Shown: positions 43,720 to 52,952, numbered from the stretch's first letter. The stretch is 64,000 nucleotides of DNA from Microbacterium sp. SORGH_AS_0862 (GCF_030818795.1 NZ_JAUTAY010000001.1:1178001-1242000); one strand, 5' to 3'. The notes: generated from the letters alone by a model not told the origin. Translations and numbers: made by a program.

Positions 43720-45066
43720 TCAGTCCCTTCCCCCTGCGCCCGCACCCTCGGAGCGAGGGCCGAACTCTGCATCGTCTTCGATCGACGGCGCGATGGGGCC
43801 GCCGAGACCGCGCCCCTTCTTGTCGCTACGACCGCCACCACCGGCGCCCGCACCGGCACCGCCGCCGCCCATCATGCCCGTCGCACCGCGCGAGCCGCCC
43901 GCGGCTTCACCCGCAGCCCCTGCACCGACACCGGCACCACCGGCACCGCCTTTGCCGAGCAGCCCGCCGCCGGCGCCGCCACCGGCGTTGGCGGTGAGGC
44001 CACCGCCGAGGCCACCGGCACCGCCGCGTGCAGCGAGCCCCGCACCGCCGCCGAGACCACCAGCTCCGCGCAGGCCTCCGAGGCCTCCAGCTGCGGCTGC
44101 CTTGCCGAGACCGCCGAGAGCAGCAGCGCCACCGGCGCCCGCCACGAAGCCGCTCGACAGACCACCGGAGCCCAATCCGCCGGAGCCCAATCCACCCGAC
44201 CCTACACCTCCGGAACCGCCCGGAAGAAGGGGCGTCTGTCCGCCGCCGGGGTAGGTGCCGATGCCATTTCCTACTGGGCCGTCGGGATGCACGATGACAC
44301 CGGGAGCCGGCAGCGCGTTGTAGATCGGCGGCCGCGCCGTGCCCTGAGGGCCGCCTGCGTCGGGATCGTCAGGCACGAACCTCGGGGTGCCCCCGTCGGG
44401 ACCCGGCATGATGACACCGCCCTGCCCCGGCGGAACACCCGGAGGCACGTTGTAGTCGGGGTAGTTCTGGAAACTCGGCGTCGAAGGACCACCGGTCTCG
44501 ATGTTCGTGTCACGCAGTTCATCGGGGAGGTTCGGAATGCTGCCGTAGACGTTCTCCATGGGCGGCAGATCCGGGAACGCGGCGGAATCCTGATCGAGCG
44601 CGTTGCTCACTGCCTCGACGCCCGACCTCGCCTGGGCCTCTCGCTGGGAGCCGAGGAACCAGTTGGCTGCCGCGATGGCGCCCTCTCCGGCGATGACCGA
44701 GAAGCCGGGGAAGACGATCGTCGCACCCGCCGCGGCAGTGCGGATGGTCTGCTGCGCCTCCGCACTCAGCGACCCGGAGTCGAGGGCGTCGAGGTAGCGC
44801 TGCGCTTCTTGTTTCCGGGTGTTGGCTGCGTTGATCAGCCGGGGAAGCTCCTCGACGTAACTTCTCAGCTCCTCGATGTCCGCCTTGGCCTTCTGCATCT
44901 GGTCGACGGCGTCACGTTCGGTCTGCCCGGTGAATCCCGTCTCGCTGGCCACGCGATTCATCAGCGTTGTCAGCGAGGTCAACGCCGGCCCCACGGCCGA
45001 GAGATTCGGCATCTGCCACGCCGGGCCCTCCGCGAGGTTACGAAGGCGCTGCTCCCATTCGCTCAT
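43720..45066 (-). CDS. PPE-like / Gly-Ala-rich ESX-associated protein
   Basis: 448 residues. A ~120-residue helical N-terminus (MSEWEQRLRNLAEGPAWQMP onward) precedes a proline-rich linker and a Gly/Ser/Ala-rich tail with tandem GGLGS units (from about 280 to 430), reminiscent of PPE and other large ESX substrates, and ends in an acidic stretch EDDAEFGPRSEGAGAGG. Start overlaps the mycosin stop (ATGA). A secreted or surface role is inferred; no domain is certain. Confidence 0.75.
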   Translation of the reverse strand: MSEWEQRLRNLAEGPAWQMPNLSAVGPALTSLTTLMNRVASETGFTGQTERDAVDQMQKAKADIEELRSYVEELPRLINAANTRKQEAQRYLDALDSGSLSAEAQQTIRTAAAGATIVFPGFSVIAGEGAIAAANWFLGSQREAQARSGVEAVSNALDQDSAAFPDLPPMENVYGSIPNLPDELRDTNIETGGPSTPSFQNYPDYNVPPGVPPGQGGVIMPGPDGGTPRFVPDDPDAGGPQGTARPPIYNALPAPGVIVHPDGPVGNGIGTYPGGGQTPLLPGGSGGVGSGGLGSGGLGSGGLSSGFVAGAGGAAALGGLGKAAAAGGLGGLRGAGGLGGGAGLAARGGAGGLGGGLTANAGGGAGGGLLGKGGAGGAGVGAGAAGEAAGGSRGATGMMGGGGAGAGAGGGGRSDKKGRGLGGPIAPSIEDDAEFGPRSEGAGAGGRD

Positions 45067-46352
45067 GACTGCCCCTTTCGCTGGGCGCGATTACTTCTTC
45101 GAACGAGCACGACGGTCACGATGACCCCCGCGATGATCAGGATTGAGATACCCACTCCGACTCCGATGAGAACCGGCGCCAACGCGCCGCTGCCGTTATC
45201 GGGCGAGGAAGGCTGTTCGGTCTCGGGCGGCGACGCGAGGGATGCGGCCGCCGCCTGGATGTCCTCCTCGGTCGGCCCGATTCCCTTGCCCATGAGGGGA
45301 TTCACGTCCTCGTACTGCGTGGGGTCCTTGCTGAGCGTGTGTCGCAGTGATGCGACACCGTATCCGAACCCGTCACTGTCGCTGTACTGAACCTCGTGAT
45401 CCTCGGCGCCCGTGTTGCGCGTCAACGACTGGATCAGTTGGTTGCCGGTCGCGTCCGGGTACTTCTGCTTGGCCGCTGCCAGAATCCCCGCGACGAGAGG
45501 CGTCGCCAACGAGGAACCCGTTGCACGACCCGACACCTCCCATGACCCCGGATCCGAACCATCGCCGATCGTTGCGAGGTTCGCTCCCGGCGCCACCACT
45601 GTCGTGAAGGCGACCTGGTTCTCCACACCGAGCGCACCCATCGGGAGCTTCTGCTCCGAGTCGACGGCGCTCACGCCGACAACGGTGTTGAGTCCGGCCG
45701 GATTGAGGCCTTCCTTGAAGACATCATTCGGATTTCCCGCGACGACGGGGACCTTCTTCGCCGCAGCCTCCGCGAGAACCTGATCGCCCGGAAGGGTGGC
45801 ATCACCCTCGACCATGGAGACCGACACGATATCGGCACCGTCGTCGATCGCCCTCTTGATCATCCACACGATCGGCGTCAGCTTCGATTCGGCTACCTCA
45901 GGCAGCGGATCGCAGTCAGCTGTGGCCCCGACCCCGTAGAACGTGACCGACGCATCCGGCACGATCCCCTTCGTCCCGGCGACACCTGTTCCGTTGCCGA
46001 TGAGCATCGCCGTCACCGTCGACCCGTGTTGCGCACCCGCGGTCGCTTCGGACGTCGACGGACTCGCTCCCACGCAGGCCGAGCCGTCGGCCACCGTCAG
46101 AGCCGTGCCCGCGAAGTCGGGAAGGTCCGGGTTGATCTGCGTGTCGACGACAGCGATCTTCACACCCTCGCCGGTCCACCCTTCGGCGTGCACGTCGGCA
46201 ACACCGTACGCCTGGTACCACCACTGACCATCGTCGGCGACCGCAGCGGATGATGGCGCCGCGGCGCCGAAGGCCAGAACGCTGACGCAAGAGAGAGCGA
46301 GGAGACCGTTGAGAAGCGGGCGAGGTCGAACTCGCCGGTCGGAGCGGTTCAC
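45063..46352 (-). CDS. Membrane-anchored mycosin-like subtilase (S8), intact paralogue
   Basis: 429 residues from GTG 46352. Signal peptide (about 12-38), then the catalytic triad D70 (AVVDTQINPDL), H109 (GAQHGSTV) and S281 (GRATGSSLATP) with oxyanion N207, then a linker and one C-terminal membrane helix plus RRSNRAQRKG tail. This is the mycosin layout, but the gene is outside the eccD-eccB-mycP unit, so it is a second mycosin. It overlaps both neighbours (GTGA before, ATGA after). Confidence 0.9.
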   Translation of the reverse strand: MNRSDRRVRPRPLLNGLLALSCVSVLAFGAAAPSSAAVADDGQWWYQAYGVADVHAEGWTGEGVKIAVVDTQINPDLPDFAGTALTVADGSACVGASPSTSEATAGAQHGSTVTAMLIGNGTGVAGTKGIVPDASVTFYGVGATADCDPLPEVAESKLTPIVWMIKRAIDDGADIVSVSMVEGDATLPGDQVLAEAAAKKVPVVAGNPNDVFKEGLNPAGLNTVVGVSAVDSEQKLPMGALGVENQVAFTTVVAPGANLATIGDGSDPGSWEVSGRATGSSLATPLVAGILAAAKQKYPDATGNQLIQSLTRNTGAEDHEVQYSDSDGFGYGVASLRHTLSKDPTQYEDVNPLMGKGIGPTEEDIQAAAASLASPPETEQPSSPDNGSGALAPVLIGVGVGISILIIAGVIVTVVLVRRSNRAQRKGQS

Positions 46353-46753
46353 CAGGCTGTAGGGGCCGCGCCGGAGGTCGGAGCGGGAGCGGGAGTGGAG
46401 GAAGACCCTCCAGGAGCCGGGGGGGCACTGGCGATCGAGGCCTCGATGAAGGCCGATGCGCGCCGCGCCTCGGCCGAGGTGTCGCCATCCGTGTTCTGCA
46501 GCGCGTCAGCCGCCTTCTGAAGGGCTTCGGCATTGGTGTCGACGTAGCGGCGCACAACCTCGGTCCTCTGCCCGATGCGCATAGCCAGCACCTCCAGGCT
46601 TCGGAAGTAGGTGCGCTGCGCGTCCTCCTGGTTGGCCCCCTCAACCTGCGCCACCCGCGCGCGCTCAGGGATGGCTGCCGCCTGCTCCTGAAGACGAGTG
46701 ATGTTCTGCGCGAGTTGCGCGAGGTCCAGCGCGATCTGAGTGATGGAGCTCAT
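46349..46753 (-). CDS. Small helical protein of the ESX operon, Pro/Ser/Ala-rich tail
   Basis: 134 residues with no signal or membrane segment: a helical region (IALDLAQLAQNITRLQEQAA, RSLEVLAMRIGQRTEVVRRYV) and a low-complexity C-terminus ending in Trp. Not recognised. It lies between the WXG100 pair and the mycosin and is coupled to the latter, so it is likely a secretion cargo or chaperone. Confidence 0.7.
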   Translation of the reverse strand: MSSITQIALDLAQLAQNITRLQEQAAAIPERARVAQVEGANQEDAQRTYFRSLEVLAMRIGQRTEVVRRYVDTNAEALQKAADALQNTDGDTSAEARRASAFIEASIASAPPAPGGSSSTPAPAPTSGAAPTAW

Positions 46754-46836
46754 GGTTTTCCCCCGGAAAGTCTGTATGTGAAAGTCGGATGCGGGCCGGC
46801 ACGGTGATCACCGGCCGACCCGCAACACGAGGGGTG

Positions 46837-47127
46837 TCAGAGCGCGAAGCGCCCGGCAGCCGAACGGTCGGTCGAGACGTAGCCCTGCGAGATCTCTTCG
46901 GTCTTGGCCGCGATCTGCTCGAGGAGCGTGTTGAGGGCGATCAGCGACTGGTTCCACTTGCGCTGAGCGTCGTCGTAGGCGTTCTGCGCCTCACCATTCC
47001 AGGAAGCGCGGAGCTTGCCGACCTCGGACTCGAGGGTCTCGAGCTGAGACTTGATCCCGTTGGCGCCGCCGCGGATCTGCTGCGAGAGCGCGATGACCTG
47101 CTCGGGACGGACGGACATGGACTGCAT
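46837..47127 (-). CDS. WXG100 family protein with YxxxD signal (pair 1)
   Basis: 96 residues, ESAT-6-like. W43-N-G45 (SWNGEAQ) turn and Y83-V-S-T-D87 export signal. RBS and spacing are ordinary. It pairs with the WXG100 protein just upstream at 47162; the same pair recurs at 43107/43399. Confidence 0.93.
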   Translation of the reverse strand: MQSMSVRPEQVIALSQQIRGGANGIKSQLETLESEVGKLRASWNGEAQNAYDDAQRKWNQSLIALNTLLEQIAAKTEEISQGYVSTDRSAAGRFAL

Positions 47128-47161
47128 GGAAGTTTCCTTTCCGAAAGCCTGCGCCGAAGCG

Positions 47162-47476
47162 TCAGGCGCCCATCATCGAGTTGAGACCGGAGATCGTCTG
47201 CTGGTGCGATTCTTCCGAGGCGGCCTGGTCGCGCTCGGTACCCGACAGGGCCTCCTCGAGCGTCACCAGCACCTCGTTGAGCTTGGTGGTCTCCTGGTTC
47301 CACCGCGCCATGAGCTGCGTGTAAGCGCCGGCTGCGGCGCCCGTCCAGAATCCGGAGACCTGCTCGATCTCGGAACGGACCTTCTTGACCTGCTGGTCGA
47401 CACCGGCCTTGGCCGTGTTGACTGCCTGGGCGCCGCGCTTGAGAGCACCCTCTTCAGCGGAGATCACATCTGCCAC
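47162..47476 (-). CDS. WXG100 family protein (pair 1 partner)
   Basis: 104 residues from GTG 47476; GGGGGAAG precedes it. W44-T-G46 (FWTGAA) is the turn and the C-terminus HQQTISGLNSMMGA lacks YxxxD, as expected for the second member of an ESX heterodimer. It is the first gene of the minus-strand ESX operon running to 42.2 kb. Confidence 0.9.
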   Translation of the reverse strand: MADVISAEEGALKRGAQAVNTAKAGVDQQVKKVRSEIEQVSGFWTGAAAGAYTQLMARWNQETTKLNEVLVTLEEALSGTERDQAASEESHQQTISGLNSMMGA

Positions 47477-47562
47477 GACTTCCCCCTCATCCCTCATCAT
47501 CGGCGTTCCCGCCAGCCGGCCGCTCTTCTTGAGGTGAAGGGCGTAGGAAACCGACCGATCTA

Positions 47563-47592
47563 AAGCTAGGGAGGTTTCGGAGGGGTCGGCAA
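47563..47592 (-). promoter_or_regulatory. Candidate promoter for the minus-strand ESX operon
   Basis: On the minus strand TTGCCG (47592-47587) and TAGCTT (47568-47563) are 18 bases apart, a plausible sigma-70-type pair about 90 bases before the first WXG100 start. The region lies back to back with the eccD promoter. Support is moderate, by match and position only. Confidence 0.5.
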
Positions 47593-47607
47593 GCTCTCCA
47601 CAGGGCA

Positions 47608-47636
47608 TTGCCATGAGACTTCTCTCACGTTATAAC
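47608..47636 (+). promoter_or_regulatory. Candidate promoter for eccD-eccB-mycP
   Basis: TTGCCA at 47608-47613 and TATAAC at 47631-47636 are separated by exactly 17 bases, one of the best sigma-70-like matches in this GC-rich window. Transcription would begin about 100 bases before the eccD GTG. The TTATAA core is a small A/T island. Confidence 0.65.
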
Positions 47637-47746
47637 CCACCGCCCGTGCGGCGTCCAGCAGCGGTGGCTGGGGCATGCGGGACCATAGAATGGCCGCGCG
47701 CGAGGACAGCGCATCATTCGCCCGAGCCGGAGGGGGAGCCCGCACC

Positions 47747-49087
47747 GTGGCCCAGACGATCAGCGCGCCGCGCGCACTACTGCGTATCTCCGTGCAGAGC
47801 GAGGGACGCCGACTCGACATCGGCGTGCCGGCGCACGTGCCGCTCATCGAGTTCATGCCCGGCTTCGCCCGGAGCCTCGGTGTGCTCGATCCGACCATGA
47901 CCTACGCGGGCTACGCGCTGCAGAAGGCCGACGGCACGGTGCTGGATGCGGCCCAGGGCGCGGCGCCCCAGGGCGTTTCGGACGGTGACGTGCTGACGCT
48001 CGCGCGCGGCGGACTCATCGCCCAGCCGCGGGTGTACGACGACATCGTCGAGGCCGTCATCGACGCCACCGGACAGCAGAACCGGCCCTGGACCGCGCGA
48101 GACAACGCACGCACGGCTCTGGCGGTAAGCCTCACCCTCCTCGGACTCTGCGCACTTCTCCTTCTGGCGGCGGGCCCCTCGTTGGGACTCGGCGCCCTGA
48201 TCGCCGGCGGCGGAGCCGTCATCCTCGCGACCGTCGCCGCCGTGGTCGCCCGACTCGGCCAGCTCGAGGCGGGCCAGGGGCTCGGCATCGCCGCATCCGT
48301 CTTCGCCGCCCTCTCGGGATATCTCGCCGTGCCGCCGTCGCTGGACCTGTGGGGCTGGCCGCTGGCCGCTGCCGGTCTCGGCATGCTCGTCGTGGGAGGC
48401 GCCACGCTCGCGCTCATGCCCGACAGAGCCGAGGTGCAGCTCGTGCCCGTCGCGCTGGGCGGGGTGGTCGGTATCGCCGCCGCCGTCACCGCCCTGCTTC
48501 CCGAGGGGACGATCGCCCCCTACGCGCTCATGATCGGCATCGTGGGCACGCTCTCCGGCACCCTGCCGTGGCTCGTGCTCAGCTCGACGCGGCTGCGCGT
48601 CATCTCCCCTCAGAGCGACGCGGACATGTTCGCCGACCCCCAACCCATCGACGCCGCCGACGTACGGGCGCGCACGGCGCGCGGTCAGCGCACGCTCGTC
48701 GCCCTGCGCGTCGCGCTCGGTATCGCCGTGCTCGCCGCCACGCCCCTCGTCGCCTCCGACGGCGTCGTGGGCGCGATCCTCTGCACGCTCGCGTTTCTCG
48801 GCATGATGTTCCCCTCGCGCCAGACCTACGCCCGCTCGGGCGTGCTCGCCATCATGGCCGTCGGCACGGCAGGACTCGCCGCGTCCGGTCTGACGATCTC
48901 GCTCACGCAGCCCGCGCTGCGCACCGCGCTGCTGATCGCGCTGGGGGTGGCCGCTGCGATCGTGGTGACCGTCACGCTGCTCTCACCCAAGGCGCGCACG
49001 CGTCTCGCGCGGGTGTCCGACACGGTCGAGCTCGTGCTGCTCGCGCTGCTGCTGCCCCTGGGCGTCATCGCGGCGGGGCTGGCCTGA
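47747..49087 (+). CDS. eccD: Type VII secretion integral membrane protein EccD
   Basis: 446 residues. An N-terminal ubiquitin-like domain (LLRISVQSEGRRLDIGVPAH to about residue 90) is followed by about 11 membrane helices from residue ~110 on, the EccD architecture. EccD forms much of the ESX channel. GTG 47747 has AGGGGGAG upstream; the earlier in-frame ATG adds non-homologous residues. It leads a unit with eccB and mycP. Confidence 0.93.
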   Translation: MAQTISAPRALLRISVQSEGRRLDIGVPAHVPLIEFMPGFARSLGVLDPTMTYAGYALQKADGTVLDAAQGAAPQGVSDGDVLTLARGGLIAQPRVYDDIVEAVIDATGQQNRPWTARDNARTALAVSLTLLGLCALLLLAAGPSLGLGALIAGGGAVILATVAAVVARLGQLEAGQGLGIAASVFAALSGYLAVPPSLDLWGWPLAAAGLGMLVVGGATLALMPDRAEVQLVPVALGGVVGIAAAVTALLPEGTIAPYALMIGIVGTLSGTLPWLVLSSTRLRVISPQSDADMFADPQPIDAADVRARTARGQRTLVALRVALGIAVLAATPLVASDGVVGAILCTLAFLGMMFPSRQTYARSGVLAIMAVGTAGLAASGLTISLTQPALRTALLIALGVAAAIVVTVTLLSPKARTRLARVSDTVELVLLALLLPLGVIAAGLA

Positions 49088-49090
49088 TCC

Positions 49091-50440
49091 ATGGCGACCA
49101 AGAACGACCTCATCGAGGCGCAGACCTTCTCGCGCCGCCGCCTGCTCACCGCCTTCGTCAGCGGCGCGCCGGGCGGTAAGGAGCTCGAGCCCACCGCTCC
49201 GCTGCGTGCGGTCATCGCCGCCATCGCGCTGACCGTCGGCGTCATCCTCGTCGGGGTGTTCTACGGACTCATCCGCCCTGGACTGCCCAACGGCTGGGAC
49301 AACGGCAAGCTCATCATCGTCAAAGACACCGGCTCGCGCTTCATCACCCAGGACGGCGTGCTCTATCCCGTCATCAACACCGCCAGCGCCCGCCTCATCC
49401 TCCCCTCCAGCGACTTCCAGGTGATCGACACCGATCAACAGAATCTCGAGGGAGTCCGTCTCGGACCCACGCTCGGCATCGTCGGCGCGCCCGACGAGAT
49501 CCCCACTCCCGCGGGCTTGACCAACAGCGGCTGGGGCGCCTGCGTCACCGACGACGCCGCCCTGGATGTGCGCATCGGCGGCGCTGCGCCCCAGGAGGCG
49601 AGCGGGCGCGCGGTCGTCGTCGATGCCGCCGGCTCACGTTACGTGATCTCCGACGGCCTGCGCTTCGCGGTTTCCGCGAACGACGGCGACGCGGTGCTGC
49701 GCGCCGCCGGCATCGGAACGCTGAACCCCGTGAAGGTCCCGGTCGACTGGCTGAACCTCTTCACGCCGGGAACGGATCTCGCACCGCTGCGCGTCTCGAA
49801 CGCGGGCGCGGTGGTGCAGGGCACGTCGCTGCGAGTCGGCGAGGTCGTCCACGCCACAGGCGAGCCCGACGACAAGCGTTCTCTCGTGCAGTCGGACGGC
49901 ACTCTCGCCGAGCTGACCCCCCTCGCCTGGCAGCTCTATCAGCTCGGCGGCCAGACCTCGCAGGTGCGCGAGGTCACGCAGGCCGAAACCGGCGGCCTCC
50001 CGTCGGCCGCCCAGCGCGCCGGCGGCGCGGACTGGCCGACGCAGAGCTTCACTGCCATCGACACCGCTGACCGACCCTGCGCCGCGCTCGTCGGCGACAA
50101 CGCCGAGACCCGCACCGTGCTGGCCACCCAGCCGCGCTCGGACAACGTCACCGCCCAGGTGCGCGTGACCGCCGGCGCCGGCGCTCTCGTACGTTCGGGG
50201 GGCCGCGGCGATCAGAACACCGCACTGGTGACGCTCGTCGATGCCACCGGCACCTCGTACGCACTGCCCGGCGCCACCGAGGAGACGATCGCACGACTCG
50301 GCTTCACGCCCGACGACATCGGCACCGCCGCCGACGTGTGGATCGACCTGCTGCGCACCGGCCCGGCCCTGACCGAGGCCGCTGCCGGCATGTCGACCGA
50401 CGGTTCGCAACCGATGCCCACACCGACGGCAGGAGGTTGA
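49091..50440 (+). CDS. eccB: Type VII secretion protein EccB
   Basis: 449 residues. A cytoplasmic N-terminus (MATKNDLIEAQTFSRRRLLTAF, with the usual FSRRRL motif), one membrane helix (about 38-62) and a large extracytoplasmic repeat domain with the NSGWGACV segment, as in ESX core subunit EccB. It follows eccD after three bases and precedes mycP, consistent with a core operon. Confidence 0.95.
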   Translation: MATKNDLIEAQTFSRRRLLTAFVSGAPGGKELEPTAPLRAVIAAIALTVGVILVGVFYGLIRPGLPNGWDNGKLIIVKDTGSRFITQDGVLYPVINTASARLILPSSDFQVIDTDQQNLEGVRLGPTLGIVGAPDEIPTPAGLTNSGWGACVTDDAALDVRIGGAAPQEASGRAVVVDAAGSRYVISDGLRFAVSANDGDAVLRAAGIGTLNPVKVPVDWLNLFTPGTDLAPLRVSNAGAVVQGTSLRVGEVVHATGEPDDKRSLVQSDGTLAELTPLAWQLYQLGGQTSQVREVTQAETGGLPSAAQRAGGADWPTQSFTAIDTADRPCAALVGDNAETRTVLATQPRSDNVTAQVRVTAGAGALVRSGGRGDQNTALVTLVDATGTSYALPGATEETIARLGFTPDDIGTAADVWIDLLRTGPALTEAAAGMSTDGSQPMPTPTAGG

Positions 50441-50444
50441 TCGC

Positions 50445-51782
50445 GTGCGCCCCGCACACGCGATGAGTCCGCGTCCCCTGCGACGGCTCGCGGCAGCGGT
50501 CACCGCTGCGACCGTGGCGGGTGTGCTGCTGGGCGCCGTCCCGGTGGAGGCACCCGCCGCATCCGCACAGTCGTCACAGGGCTGCAATGCGGCGACGCGC
50601 ATCGGCGCAGCACCTCCGGCCCTGTCGATGCTGCAGAGCGAGCTGGCGTGGAACATCACGCGAGGCGCGGGCGTGACGGTCGCGGTCGTCGACTCGGGCG
50701 TCCTGGCGATCAACCCGCATCTGGTCGACGCGTTCGCGGGCGGAGTGAATCTCGTCGGCGACGGCCAGGCGCCCGACGGATCGACCGACGTGTACGGTCA
50801 CGGCACGGCCATCGCCGGGCAGATCGCCGCACGCAAACTCGACGCCTCGGGTGTCGAAGGCCTCGCCCCGGAAGCGAAGATCCTTTCGGTGCGGGTCTTC
50901 GCCGGCGACGACAAGCAGACCGCGGAAGCGGGCTTCGGGCCGCAGATCGGCAAGCTGGCCGCCGGCATCCGCTGGGCGGCCGACGCCGGCGCGCAGATCA
51001 TCAACGTGTCTATGAGCACGACCGACGACGTGCCCGAAGTGGCGGATGCGGTCGCCTACGCGACCTCGCGCGGCAGCCTCGTGATCGGCAGCTCCGGAAA
51101 CCGCAACAACGTCCTCTCGCTCGTGCAGACCGAGGCGGACGTCCCCCGCTACCCGGCGAACTACCCCGGGGTGCTCGGAGTCGCCGCCACGGATCTGCAG
51201 GGCGTCGTCACCGACGACAGCATCCACGGCTCGCATGTGGCGATCGCCGCTCCCGGACAGAGCATCATCACGACATCCCAGCTCGGCGGCGACTGCGTGT
51301 ACGCCGACAGCGCCCCGGCCACCAGCTACTCCGCGGGATACGTCTCAGCGGCGGCGGCGCTCGTCGCCGCCGCGCACCCCGACGAGACCCCCGCCGAGTG
51401 GGCCTACCGCCTCACGGCGACCGCTGTCCGCAGCGACCCCGACAGCCGTGACGACCGAGCCGGCTGGGGTGTGGTGCAGCCCTACGACGCCATCGTGATG
51501 CAGCCGGGCCCGGGGCTGCGCGGACCTGCGAGTCCGTTCCCCGGGAGCGAAGTCGCCGCACCGGAGCAGCCGGCGGCCGATCCCGTCACCGTGGTGCACA
51601 AGCCCGCGCCCGACGAGGAGGCGATCCTCTTCGGCACCACGGCCGCCGTCGGCGCGCTCATCGCGATCGGCGGCGCCGGGGCACTCGGGGTGTTCGTCTC
51701 ACGGCGCCGGCAGGCGGCGACGTCCGCCCAGCAAGTGCGGCGCGGCGGCGGGCTCTACCGCGACGACGCGCCGCGCGACTGA
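50445..51782 (+). CDS. mycP: Mycosin MycP, type VII secretion-associated serine protease
   Basis: 445 residues from GTG 50445 (AGGAGG 8 bases upstream). Signal peptide, subtilase domain with D83 (AVVDSGVL), H119 (VYGHGTAIAG), N219 (SSGN) and S294 (ATSYSAGYVSA), a proline-rich linker and a C-terminal membrane helix (about 400-425). MycP is required for ESX complex stability and processes some substrates. Gene order eccB-mycP is as in ESX loci. Confidence 0.93.
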   Translation: MRPAHAMSPRPLRRLAAAVTAATVAGVLLGAVPVEAPAASAQSSQGCNAATRIGAAPPALSMLQSELAWNITRGAGVTVAVVDSGVLAINPHLVDAFAGGVNLVGDGQAPDGSTDVYGHGTAIAGQIAARKLDASGVEGLAPEAKILSVRVFAGDDKQTAEAGFGPQIGKLAAGIRWAADAGAQIINVSMSTTDDVPEVADAVAYATSRGSLVIGSSGNRNNVLSLVQTEADVPRYPANYPGVLGVAATDLQGVVTDDSIHGSHVAIAAPGQSIITTSQLGGDCVYADSAPATSYSAGYVSAAAALVAAAHPDETPAEWAYRLTATAVRSDPDSRDDRAGWGVVQPYDAIVMQPGPGLRGPASPFPGSEVAAPEQPAADPVTVVHKPAPDEEAILFGTTAAVGALIAIGGAGALGVFVSRRRQAATSAQQVRRGGGLYRDDAPRD

Positions 51783-51785
51783 AAA

Positions 51786-52952
51786 TCAGCTCGCGCGGCG
51801 GAGGTGCACGACGGCGTCTCCGAGCACGAAGCGCTCCGTCACCGGGGCCGAGCCGCCCGCCTCGAGCGCCTGCTCCACGCCGGATGCGTCCAGCAAGCTG
51901 ACGCCGTTCGTGGAGCCGAGGTCGGTGATGGTCCACGCGGCGCCGTCCCAGACGAGGCGCGCGTGCTCCTTCGACACCGTGCGGGCGTCATCCGTCACCG
52001 CGACGTACTGCACGCCGCTCTCGGCTGCGCGCGGGTTGCGTCCGAGCACGAGAGCCGCAGCGGCGACGGCGACGACCTCGCCCGAGGGCAGCGCGAGCGA
52101 CCATCCGATGGGCGCAGGGGCCTCCTCGGCGCCGCGCCGTGCGCGCCGCGTGAGAGGTGCCGGCTCGGGCTCGACCGCTCCCGCGCGAAGCACCGGCGTG
52201 GGCTGGGCAGGCGACGGCGTGATCTGCGGCGGGACGACCGGAGTCGCCGGCACCGCAGCGGCGGGTGCCGGCGGCGGCACCGGCGAGACGGCGGGCGCGG
52301 GGGCCGAGGGCGCAGCCGCGGGAGGCGGCACGGGCGGCACTGCTGCAGCGGGAGCCGCGGGAACTCCCGGGCTCGCTCCGCGGCGCATGGGGCCGTATCC
52401 GCCCGCGGCCGGCGCCGGGGGTGCGACCGCGGGGGCTGCGCCCGGAGCCATCGGAGTGGGCGCGACCGGCGGCACGGGCGGCGCGACGACCGCATCAGGG
52501 ATGCCGGGCGGGCGCTGTGCCGGCGGGGCGACGGCGAACACGGGTGCGGGTCGGCCGGGTGCGACCGCGGGCTGCTGGGGTGCGACAGGAGCGCGACCCC
52601 CGGAGAGCACCGCGGCCCACACCGGGGGCAGCAGCACTCCGAGCACGGTCGTTCCCGCGCCGCGGCCCGCCTCACTGTTGATCCGGTGCACGGCCATGAT
52701 CTTCAGGATCAGCGCGTAGACGTTCACGAAGGGGACGAGCAGCAGCGCGGCCTTCACGGGATCGACGTTGCCGAGCCGGAAGAGCTCCGCCTCGTTCATG
52801 ATGGGCACCCAGGCCCGCCAGGGCTCGGTCTCGCGCTCCTGAAGCACCCGAGAGAGTCCGATGGCGTACCAGACATGCCAACCGGCGGCGACGATGCCGC
52901 CGAGCACGGCGGCGACGATCACGACGGTCAGCACGACCGAGCTGTCATCCAC
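51786..52952 (-). CDS. FHA-domain membrane protein with DUF5684-like N-terminus
   Basis: 388 residues from GTG 52952, convergent with mycP (3-base gap). N-terminal membrane segments with the WRAWVPIMNEAELFRLGN motif, a ~150-residue Pro/Ala-rich linker, and a C-terminal FHA domain (about 300-385) with GRNPRAAESG, SKEHARL and STNGVSL, the phosphothreonine-reading residues. FHA proteins are common at T7SS loci and point to control by a Ser/Thr kinase located elsewhere. Confidence 0.88.
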   Translation of the reverse strand: MDDSSVVLTVVIVAAVLGGIVAAGWHVWYAIGLSRVLQERETEPWRAWVPIMNEAELFRLGNVDPVKAALLLVPFVNVYALILKIMAVHRINSEAGRGAGTTVLGVLLPPVWAAVLSGGRAPVAPQQPAVAPGRPAPVFAVAPPAQRPPGIPDAVVAPPVPPVAPTPMAPGAAPAVAPPAPAAGGYGPMRRGASPGVPAAPAAAVPPVPPPAAAPSAPAPAVSPVPPPAPAAAVPATPVVPPQITPSPAQPTPVLRAGAVEPEPAPLTRRARRGAEEAPAPIGWSLALPSGEVVAVAAAALVLGRNPRAAESGVQYVAVTDDARTVSKEHARLVWDGAAWTITDLGSTNGVSLLDASGVEQALEAGGSAPVTERFVLGDAVVHLRRAS

